From: an uncultured Desulfatiglans sp.
GTDB lineage: Bacteria; Desulfobacterota; DSM-4660; Desulfatiglandales; Desulfatiglandaceae
NCBI GenBank assembly: GCA_900498135.1
Contig: LR026961.1
Span: forward strand, 4,129,420 to 4,161,683
DNA: 32,264 bases
Reading direction: 5' to 3'
Below, in pieces: positions 6,993 to 13,650 of the stretch. A program made the translations under genes and the position numbers. Under the pieces are notes generated by a model. It saw only the letters and a list, made by a program, of their open reading frames with translations, did no database searches and was not told the DNA's origin. The stretch's first letter is position 1. Each line of letters begins with the position of its first letter.

Positions 6993-7202
6993 ATCCATCC
7001 GGAAATGATTTCGCAGTAGGACTCAGTTTCCAATCCGGAAATGATTTCCACGTAGAACCCGGTTTTCGAGCCGGAGATGAGGATTTCTGGCCAATATCTA
7101 GGAAGTCAAGCGCTTGCACGGCGGCGACCTGCAGGTCGCCGCACAAGCAAACGTGCAGATTGACCCGGGATTGGCCAAAAAGACCATTTCCGGATGGAAT
7201 CC
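6993..7202 (-). repeat. MITE-like palindromic repeat, copy A (inverted relative to copy B)
   Basis: The reverse complement of this segment matches 17264-17434 closely over about 170 bp. The element has long terminal inverted repeats: TTTCC-A-TCCGGAAATG plus TTGGCCAAT at one end, and the mirror ATTGGCCA plus CATTTCCGGATTGGAAA at the other. The centre is a palindrome, GGCGACC-TGCA-GGTCGCC type, framed by CGTTTGC and GCAAACG-like arms. Copy A carries one extra tandem GGAAATCATTTCCGGAT unit. No open frame inside looks coding. It behaves like a non-autonomous palindromic transposon-like repeat. Confidence 0.75.
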
Positions 7203-7294
7203 ATGGGAGCTTCATCTCCACAAGAAGAGATGAAACCTGAATCCGTGGCGGATGGAAACTGTTGAGCGGGGGTCACGGGCTGGAGAGGAGAGCG

Positions 7295-7336
7295 GGTGTA
7301 TACTGGCAACACGGGATCCGACACCCGAGGTTTTTT
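7295..7336 (+). terminator. Hairpin with T-run; conserved element copy 2
   Basis: CGGGTGT (7293-7299) pairs with ACACCCG (7321-7327) around a 21-nt loop, followed by AGGTTTTTT (7328-7336), the form of an intrinsic terminator on the + strand. The left arm and loop (GGTGTATACTGGCAACACG) repeat the element at 6021-6039. It sits about 90 bp before the sigma/Lon operon and could insulate it or act as a leader terminator. Confidence 0.45.
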
Positions 7337-7424
7337 GCACCGGATCATTGTTTTTGGCCTATAAATGCGCTATAGACTGCCGAGCATTGCACAGTTCCGA
7401 ACAGCACAGGGATTGAGAGGTCCA

Positions 7425-7886
7425 ATGGCGAAGGCCGGGTCTAATCAAGGATTTGCCGCACGCCTCTGGGGTGAGGCCCCAAAACAGCCGCCGCTCGACT
7501 GGCGCCGCCTGGGGGCCTCCATCAGACGCCTGCCTTCGCCCTACTGGGAAGAGCGGATGTTCTTCCACGGGGCGGATGACCGGAAGCTCAGAGACGCGAC
7601 CGGAGGTTTTCCCGCCACCTTCCGCAGGGACAAAAAGACCCATCCGCTCTTCGTCCTGAAGCGGCTCGCCAATTTCGGCTTCCAGGTCTGCCCGTGCACT
7701 TCCGTCGCATCGAGTCCCTTCTATATCGAGAAAGGATGCCTCCTCGAACCGAGCGAATATGCCATGGAGCGCACCTCCTACATCATGGAGCGGTTTCGCT
7801 TCGGCCTGCCACGCTCGGGAAACGTGAACTTCACTTTGCGCTTCATGGGTGTCGTGCCTGAATCGTGCCTGAGGAGAAGCCTCTGA
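7425..7886 (+). CDS. Unknown small protein, first gene of the sigma/anti-sigma/Lon operon
   Basis: I do not recognise this 153-residue protein with confidence. It is basic and soluble, with no signal peptide or membrane helix. The middle and C-terminal part (HPLFVLKRLANFGFQVCPCT, then FYIEKGCLLE, TSYIMERFRFGLP, LRFMGVVPESCL) alternates short strands as in an SH3-like barrel. That weakly recalls MazF/PemK-type toxins, but no catalytic set can be assigned. The ATG at 7425 has GAGAGG just upstream. Its TGA overlaps the sigma-factor ATG (TGATG), so it belongs to the same message. By position it could be the operon's effector or a specificity subunit; Csx31 of type III-E loci would be a useful comparison. 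Confidence 0.7.
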   Translation: MAKAGSNQGFAARLWGEAPKQPPLDWRRLGASIRRLPSPYWEERMFFHGADDRKLRDATGGFPATFRRDKKTHPLFVLKRLANFGFQVCPCTSVASSPFYIEKGCLLEPSEYAMERTSYIMERFRFGLPRSGNVNFTLRFMGVVPESCLRRSL

Positions 7887-8950
7887 TGGACACGTCGACC
7901 TGGGAGGCATGGATCGACAGCCCGGGCTGCTTTGCGGTCCTGGAGCGCTGCGCGGCAACCGTTTCCCGCAAAATAAAGCCCCTGAACCTCTCCAGCCGCC
8001 AGTGGCCTTACGAGGACAACCGGGAGCTTGCGGCGGAGATCTGGGCCTTCCTGAAGGAGAAGAAGGAGTGCAGCCTGCCGCCCGATTTGCTCCGCCTGCT
8101 TCAGGACGCTGACTGGAGCCGTTTTGCCGGCTATCTCGGCACCTTGTTCCTCAACCACGCCCTCGACCGCTTGCGCACCCGGGAAATGAGCCCCTGGCAC
8201 GCCCTGTACCGGCGCGTGCGCCAGGTCCTCTCCAACGCGGACGGCATCCATTACAAGGCTGGACGGGAGGCGGCCTTCTATTCCTGGGAATCGGGAGACG
8301 AGAGGCCCGTCATCCCGCCCATCCACAACCTCTCCATGGACGAGACCGACTGGGCGATGGACCCCGCCGACGCGGTCAAACAGGCGAATCTCGCCGCCCT
8401 CTCGAAGTCATTCGAGCGCCTCCTCGTCGAGCGCACAGGCATCCACGGCTGGGTCCCCGTCCGCTCGTTCGTGAGCTTTCTCGGCGAGCTTTTTCCTGCA
8501 CTCCTCGAATCCTACCGGGAGGTGCCGCTGCCCGACGGCGATGCGCCCGGACCCGGCGGGCCCTACCTCGCACCGCCTTCCGACCCCGGCCCGACCGCCG
8601 AGGAGGCGGCCGCGCTCGCCGAACTCGCCCCTCTGGCCCAACGGTTCGTGAAGGCGATCGACGACCGGAAACGCGCCGTCTTGCATCTCAAATACGGCAT
8701 GGACCTCTCCCTGGAGGAGATGGCCCGCCGGCTGGGGTACAAAGGCCCAAGCGGCCCCCTATATCAATTGAACCTCGCGGAAGACGCCCTCCGCGGCTTC
8801 TGCAGCCTGTGGCCCGGGCTCTCACCGGAGGATCTGGACGAACATCTTTTCGGAGAATTCGTGGCGCGGGTGCTCGAACTTTGCAAATCCGCCTTCGAAG
8901 GCCGTTCAGATTCCATGAAAGAAGACGAAACGGAGCCCTCCGATGAATGA
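7886..8950 (+). CDS. Sigma-70-family (ECF-like) sigma factor of a CRISPR-linked operon
   Basis: This 354-residue protein looks like an alternative sigma factor that would redirect RNA polymerase. Residues about 78-118 (RFAGYLGTLFLNHALDRLRT, then WHALYRRVRQVL) resemble region 2, with the ALDRLR core. Residues about 258-305 (DDRKRAVLHLKYGMDLSLEE, MARRLGY, LAEDALRGFC) resemble the region 4 helix-turn-helix. The linker of about 140 residues is long for an ECF factor, so it is divergent. The start overlaps the upstream stop, and its own stop overlaps the next ATG (ATGAATGA). The gene order sigma, zinc anti-sigma, protease suggests it is held inactive by the next protein. Target promoters are unknown. 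Confidence 0.75.
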   Translation: MDTSTWEAWIDSPGCFAVLERCAATVSRKIKPLNLSSRQWPYEDNRELAAEIWAFLKEKKECSLPPDLLRLLQDADWSRFAGYLGTLFLNHALDRLRTREMSPWHALYRRVRQVLSNADGIHYKAGREAAFYSWESGDERPVIPPIHNLSMDETDWAMDPADAVKQANLAALSKSFERLLVERTGIHGWVPVRSFVSFLGELFPALLESYREVPLPDGDAPGPGGPYLAPPSDPGPTAEEAAALAELAPLAQRFVKAIDDRKRAVLHLKYGMDLSLEEMARRLGYKGPSGPLYQLNLAEDALRGFCSLWPGLSPEDLDEHLFGEFVARVLELCKSAFEGRSDSMKEDETEPSDE

Positions 8951-10070
8951 CCCTGCTTCCATCCGCATGAAGATTGCCTGGCAGAACCTCTTTTCGCTGC
9001 GCACCTGTCCGCCGGACCGCATTCTCTTTTCGGCGGACCGCGATCCCCTTCTGGAGCGCCACATTGAGGCCTGCCCCTTTTGCGCGGAGCGCCTTTCAGC
9101 CGCTGAGGAATGGAGCGCATGGGAGACCCTCGGCAGCCGGCTGGCGGAAGCTTCGCCTGCAGCCGAGCATGGAGCCCCCGCCCCCGGCGAGATCCGGGAG
9201 GTGAAGGCGACCCTCGGCGGCTGGGGCCCTTCGAACCGGTACTACAATCCGCCGATGGTGTTCATCCTGGACATCGAGGCCTCGCCCGAACCCTGTGCGC
9301 GCGTCGCGCAGGTCTGCGGCGATGCAGCGCTCATGGGTCCTGACGACGCAGCGCTCCCGGAGGACAAAGGTTTCGTGGAGTGTTGGAATACCTATGCGCT
9401 GGCCCTTGAGGACATCGGGCGACGCTGGGGGCAGGCGCCTCCCGAAATCCTTTCAGCCGTTCAGGATGCGGCCGTCCAGGCGCCCCAGCCGGTTCCCGAG
9501 CACTCCATCCTTTTTTTCTTCCGCCAGCTCGAACTCGAGCTGGCGGGGTACCTTGCGGCCAAGAGCGTCGAGCGGCTCCTGTCGAAGCAGAAATCCCCCG
9601 CCCACCCAGCGATGCCGCCCGCCGGCCTCGCCCTGCGCGCCTTCCTTCAGGAGGCCTACCCCGGTGCCGAACTGCCGGAGCATGCGGCAGACGACTACGA
9701 ACTGCTGGCCTTCAGCCGTTTTCCCGAACTGGAAACGCCTCTGGCGGCCGACGACAAGGGGGGCTGGGACAGGGCGAACTGCATCTGCCTCACCACGGAA
9801 GGCTTTGAGGTCCAGGCCGTACCCTTTCAGGTGGACCTTCTAAGCCAGTCTTCTACCGGCCTTCTCGTCGCCGGGAAAATCCGGCAGACAAGCTGTCTGC
9901 CTCAAACCATCCACGCGTGGTGGGAAAGGCCCGGCGCTGACCCGCTGCCGGCCGCCGAGCACGAACTCGACCGGGGCAAAAGCCTTTTTCGGATCGTTTT
10001 CAGAGGCCTCAGGGAAACCGAGGTCCAAAACGGCACCCTGGTCCTTCTTCTGGTGGGCGATGCGGTATAA
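8943..10070 (+). CDS. Zinc anti-sigma-like (HxxxCxxC) protein, probable partner of the sigma factor
   Basis: The N-terminal part of this 375-residue protein carries LERHIEACPFCAERL, that is His40-x3-Cys44-x2-Cys47, with Cys22 nearby. This is the ZAS motif of zinc-binding anti-sigma factors that wrap their sigma partner. Most ZAS proteins continue into one membrane helix. None is visible here; instead about 300 residues follow, including an immunoglobulin-like strand pattern near the C-terminus (SLFRIVFRGLRETEVQNGTL, VLLLVG). The gene overlaps both neighbours (8 bp and 11 bp). The simplest reading is a soluble anti-sigma whose cleavage by the Lon-like protease frees the sigma factor. Overall fold and cleavage are inferences. 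Confidence 0.65.
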   Translation: MNDPASIRMKIAWQNLFSLRTCPPDRILFSADRDPLLERHIEACPFCAERLSAAEEWSAWETLGSRLAEASPAAEHGAPAPGEIREVKATLGGWGPSNRYYNPPMVFILDIEASPEPCARVAQVCGDAALMGPDDAALPEDKGFVECWNTYALALEDIGRRWGQAPPEILSAVQDAAVQAPQPVPEHSILFFFRQLELELAGYLAAKSVERLLSKQKSPAHPAMPPAGLALRAFLQEAYPGAELPEHAADDYELLAFSRFPELETPLAADDKGGWDRANCICLTTEGFEVQAVPFQVDLLSQSSTGLLVAGKIRQTSCLPQTIHAWWERPGADPLPAAEHELDRGKSLFRIVFRGLRETEVQNGTLVLLLVGDAV

Positions 10071-12216
10071 CCCGAACAGCTGGGATCTGCAGGTACTCCA
10101 GGACTATTCCGCGGACTGGGACATCCGCGATCGGCGGGGCAATCTCCTGCATCCTCACCCGGGGATCTGGCCGGATGACGGCAGCCGCCTGTCCGCCCTT
10201 CTCGGAGACCTCCTCCAGAACATGGGCGCGGACGAACCCTTTCGAAGGCTTTTCTGCCTCAGCTGCCTCGCCGCAGCGATCCTCGCCCCGGAAAGACGCC
10301 GCCCGGAGCTGACCAGCGCCCTCTCGGCCCACACATCCCCTTCCGCCCTCGGACTGCCCTTCCTCGATTGGGACCATTTCCGTGCCTGGAGATGGGCGGG
10401 GATCCCGCTGGTGCTTTCCCGGCCGCAGGAAAACGCGGGCGAGGTGCGCTGGGCGATGGTGGGGTTCGGCGAAAAACCTGCCGGTGCCCGCATGCCCCTT
10501 TGGGCAAGCAGCCGCATGGATGCGACGGCCTGTCGGGCGGTTGAAACCGCGGCCGCCCTCGCCGCGCAAAAACAACCCGAAGGACATTTCTTCTTCTGGC
10601 CGGTGCTCGATCCCTGTGGAAGCAGCATCGTCCTCCACGGGTCGTCACTCGGACTGGCCGTCTACCTCGGCTTCCGATCGGCCCAGGAAGGCTTCTCCGT
10701 CCCGGCGCTCGCGGCTACTGGCGCTCTCAGCGCAGACGGCGATATCCTCCCGGTCGAAGGCATCCTTCAAAAATGCGAGGCCGCCCATCAACACCGGCTG
10801 GCCGGCATCCTTTGCCCCGCCCAAACCCACGCGGCCAGCCTTGTCAACATCGGCCGCTTCGAGTGTCTTCGCGTAGGCGACCTCGAAACCGCCGAGATCC
10901 TCTGGCGCTTTCACGCCCCGGGCACCGGGTCCGATGCGTCGGCGTTTTTGTCCCCACACCTGGAAACGACCTGGATCATCGACCACTTGGAAAGCGTCCC
11001 GGCCAAGCTTCTTTCCTGGCTGGAGGCCGATCGGCGCATCATTTCCCTCCGCCTGCCTGAAATCGTCGGCGACCCCTCCATCGCCAAGCGATTCGTCAGG
11101 GCGATCGAGGCGCTGCTGGACCCGCCGGACTGGTCCAAGCACCGGGCCCAGTTCCTTCTCGACCTGGTCACGCCAGAACTGGTCGACACCCTGGGGCGCC
11201 ATGCCCCCGGCCTGGCGTTCCGGCTGTGCAAGGCCCAGGTGGCCTGCGCCAACCACTGCGGGGCCGCGGGGAAGGCCGCCTTCTGGTTGAAAGCCGCCCA
11301 GTCTTTCCAGGAAGCAGCCGTCCACATGACCGACGGCGAGAGTCTGATCCTCCAGCACGCCTGCCATCGGATCGGGCAGGCCCACAACCGCTTCGAGTTC
11401 GACCCCCGGCTGGCCGAACACCTCCCGGAGGACACCCGCGCGCTGATCGAGCGCATGGAAGGCATCTTCGCCGAAAGGCGCCGATGCGACCCCCTGGCCG
11501 TCAATCATGACCTCGGAAGCTTCTACGGCACAATGGCCCAGAATGCCGCTTTCTGCGGACCGGAGCACCTGCCTGCCTTCGAAGGCTGGATCTCGAAGGC
11601 CCTCGACGCCTTCGGCGCCGGTCTGGTTCAGGAAGAAGCGCACACCCACTGGCTGAGAGATGTCTCCTATAAGGTATACGCCTACCTCGATGCGGGGCTC
11701 CTCAAAAGCGCCCGGACAGCCCTTCTCACCTATCTGAAAACCTCCACACCCGATACGTGCAACCCGCGCTGGAACCCATACCAGCACGCCGCCCTGATGC
11801 GCTGGCTGGCGGACACCGAGGAGCCAGCCCCCGCCTATCTCGCGTGGGCGTGCAAACGGATCGGGAAGACCGCCCCCCAGCATCCCTGGCAGCTCTGGCT
11901 CTACAACCTCGGCCGGTCGTCCGTAGACCCGTCCGTGAAGGAGCAGGCCTGGATGCAATCCCTGCAGCTCTGCAAAACCCAAGGAGAGGAAACGGTCAAC
12001 GTCATGGGGCTCCTCCCCCTCGCCGCCCTGCACGCCGATCGGCTGGGGGACCCCCGCATTCTCCAGCGCGAAACCGGGCGCATCCGCTCCCTGCTCGATG
12101 GCCCCCATCTCAGCCGCAGACACTTCGCCTGCCTGCTCGACACCCACAGATGGGAAAAACTCCTCGAGACCGTGATCGACCAACAGGCCGCCCTTTTTCC
12201 CTTTTCCTACCGCTGA
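10060..12216 (+). CDS. Lon-like (S16) serine protease fused to a C-terminal helical-repeat region
   Basis: Residues about 175-260 of this 718-residue protein match the Lon proteolytic domain. GSSLG holds nucleophile Ser196 (cf. GPSAG of Lon), then TGALSADGDILPVEGILQKC holds Lys238, aligned with Lys722 of E. coli Lon; the spacing is 42 versus 43. No AAA+ motor is present. An N-terminal region of about 170 residues is of unknown fold. The remaining 430 residues are helical, TPR-like repeats (for example AAFWLKAAQSFQEAAVHM, LLKSARTALLTYLK). I do not see a SAVED or CARF sensor, unlike CalpL. The start overlaps the anti-sigma-like gene by 11 bp. It probably cleaves that partner on an unknown, possibly CRISPR-derived, trigger. 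Confidence 0.75.
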   Translation: MRYNPNSWDLQVLQDYSADWDIRDRRGNLLHPHPGIWPDDGSRLSALLGDLLQNMGADEPFRRLFCLSCLAAAILAPERRRPELTSALSAHTSPSALGLPFLDWDHFRAWRWAGIPLVLSRPQENAGEVRWAMVGFGEKPAGARMPLWASSRMDATACRAVETAAALAAQKQPEGHFFFWPVLDPCGSSIVLHGSSLGLAVYLGFRSAQEGFSVPALAATGALSADGDILPVEGILQKCEAAHQHRLAGILCPAQTHAASLVNIGRFECLRVGDLETAEILWRFHAPGTGSDASAFLSPHLETTWIIDHLESVPAKLLSWLEADRRIISLRLPEIVGDPSIAKRFVRAIEALLDPPDWSKHRAQFLLDLVTPELVDTLGRHAPGLAFRLCKAQVACANHCGAAGKAAFWLKAAQSFQEAAVHMTDGESLILQHACHRIGQAHNRFEFDPRLAEHLPEDTRALIERMEGIFAERRRCDPLAVNHDLGSFYGTMAQNAAFCGPEHLPAFEGWISKALDAFGAGLVQEEAHTHWLRDVSYKVYAYLDAGLLKSARTALLTYLKTSTPDTCNPRWNPYQHAALMRWLADTEEPAPAYLAWACKRIGKTAPQHPWQLWLYNLGRSSVDPSVKEQAWMQSLQLCKTQGEETVNVMGLLPLAALHADRLGDPRILQRETGRIRSLLDGPHLSRRHFACLLDTHRWEKLLETVIDQQAALFPFSYR

Positions 12217-12302
12217 AGCGGGCTCCCGCCCGCGCACGCAGCTCAGGCGAGATCCCGCTCAGCGCCAGCAGCAGATTCGCCTCGGCCCGTGCGGAACCCT
12301 CC

Positions 12303-12581
12303 CTACAGCACCGCAAACTTCCGCTTCTCGGGCTGCTCGCCGACCCCCGAGAACTCGAAGTGCGACAGGCAGCCGCCGCACTGCCGGTAGTAGCGCACGC
12401 TGTCCTCGGTAAAATCGATCAGGCGCTCGATCCGGTCCTTGAGCTTCAGAAACTGCTTCTCGTTCAGGTCGGCGCATTCGAAGACGGATTTCTGCACCCG
12501 CGTGCCGGCCCCCTTGAGCGCCTTGGCCACCCGGTTCCGCACCTTGTCGTCCACAATGTCGAAGCAGATCAGATAGAACAT
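12303..12581 (-). CDS. cas2: CRISPR adaptation endonuclease Cas2
   Basis: This 92-residue protein starts MFYLICFDIVDDKVRNRVAK, the Cas2 ferredoxin-like core with the metal-site Asp in FDI, then GTRVQKSVFEC and the later SVRYYRQCGGC. Cas2 dimers bridge Cas1 to form the spacer integrase. It starts 3 bp after the cas1 stop and is last in the TPR-PrimPol-cas1-cas2 operon, which converges on the Lon operon across an 86-bp gap. That gap holds only a small GC hairpin (GCGGG-CTC-CCGC near 12218). Confidence 0.95.
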   Translation of the reverse strand: MFYLICFDIVDDKVRNRVAKALKGAGTRVQKSVFECADLNEKQFLKLKDRIERLIDFTEDSVRYYRQCGGCLSHFEFSGVGEQPEKRKFAVL

Positions 12582-12584
12582 GGC

Positions 12585-13640
12585 TCATCCCACCTGTGAC
12601 CATGGAAACGGCTGATACGCTTTCAATTCCCCCAGCAAATACCTCTCGAAGCGCCTCACCTGCTCCAGGATCAACCCCCGGTAGGTCAGCCTCTGATCCC
12701 CGTCAGGAGGCTTCACCCGCTGCTCCATCCACTTTTCGTAGGACTTGAGCAGTGCGCGCGAGGTGGCGGGCTTCATCTCGACGGGGCGTTTCCCCTTGAG
12801 ATCCTCTTCGTCGACGAAATCCGTGTCCTCGATCTTCCGGTAGACGAAGTCGTCCGGGCTGAGGACACTTCGGTTGATAAGCGCCAGCACGAACCGGTCG
12901 GCCAAAAAGACGCGCCACTCCTCGACGAGGTCGCAGGCAAGCGACGGCCGCCCGTAGTCCTCCAGGTGCAGCGCACCCAGGTACGGATCCAGACCGACGA
13001 TCTTGATGGCGGTCAGGACCTCGCTCGTCAACAGCGTGTAGACGAATGAAAGCAGCGCGTTGACCGGGTCGAGCGGCGGCCGGCGGTTGCGGCCCTTGAA
13101 GGTGAAGGCCGGGTTCCGCACCAGCCGTGGAAAGCCCTCGTAGTAGACGCGCGTCCCCTGCCCCTCGATCCCCCTGACAATGTCCAGATCGACGGCCGGG
13201 TCCAGCGCGCTCCTCTCCATGGCGCGGATCGTGGCCGCCCGCGCCAGCAGGGAATCGACCCCGAGCTGCTTCCCCCTCAGGGCCAGAAAACGCGCCTGGC
13301 CGCGGAGCTTGCCGCCAACGATGGAGCGCGCGGTCTCGAGGGCGAACCCGGGGTCGGAGAGCCGGAGATACTGCGCTTTGCGCCGGCCGACATGCTTGTG
13401 TTCGTCGACCGACAGCCGCCCCTCGAAGCCGCCGCGAGGGTTCAGAAGGACCGTCTCCACACGGCTGCGGATCAGCATGCGCAGCACCGCACCGCTGATG
13501 GAGGTGTAACCTACGAGGATCAATTGCTCCAGGTGTTCGAGGTCGATCTCCTCTTCGACCCTCCCATCCCGGAAAAGGGCGAGGTTTCCGCCTGACTTCC
13601 TGAGATAGCTTCCATTTTCGAGCACATACATCCGCTGCAC
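12585..13640 (-). CDS. cas1: CRISPR integrase Cas1
   Basis: Cas1 is the catalytic subunit of spacer integration. The 351 residues show the beta N-terminal domain (MYVLENGSYLRKSGGNLALF) and the helical catalytic domain. The metal ligands are visible: Glu159 in GIEGQGTRVYYEGF, His225 in LGALHLEDYG, and Asp237/Glu240 in RPSLACDLVEEWR. I use the GTG at 13640, with GAGGGGG about 5 bp upstream; an ATG three codons later (13631) is the alternative. It sits 10 bp after the primase-polymerase stop. There is no reverse-transcriptase fusion. Confidence 0.95.
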   Translation of the reverse strand: MQRMYVLENGSYLRKSGGNLALFRDGRVEEEIDLEHLEQLILVGYTSISGAVLRMLIRSRVETVLLNPRGGFEGRLSVDEHKHVGRRKAQYLRLSDPGFALETARSIVGGKLRGQARFLALRGKQLGVDSLLARAATIRAMERSALDPAVDLDIVRGIEGQGTRVYYEGFPRLVRNPAFTFKGRNRRPPLDPVNALLSFVYTLLTSEVLTAIKIVGLDPYLGALHLEDYGRPSLACDLVEEWRVFLADRFVLALINRSVLSPDDFVYRKIEDTDFVDEEDLKGKRPVEMKPATSRALLKSYEKWMEQRVKPPDGDQRLTYRGLILEQVRRFERYLLGELKAYQPFPWSQVG

Positions 13641-13650
13641 AGCATCCCCC

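Noticed and set aside
10060-12216. TPR-CHAT caspase-like protease (craspase Csx29)
   Set aside because: No His-Cys caspase dyad is visible; the conserved residues form a Lon-type Ser-Lys pair in the right spacing and sequence setting.
10645-12237. A 530-codon open frame on the - strand opposite the Lon-like gene
   Set aside because: It is a GC-rich antisense shadow: low-complexity composition, no family motif, no ribosome site, and it overlaps a well-supported gene entirely.
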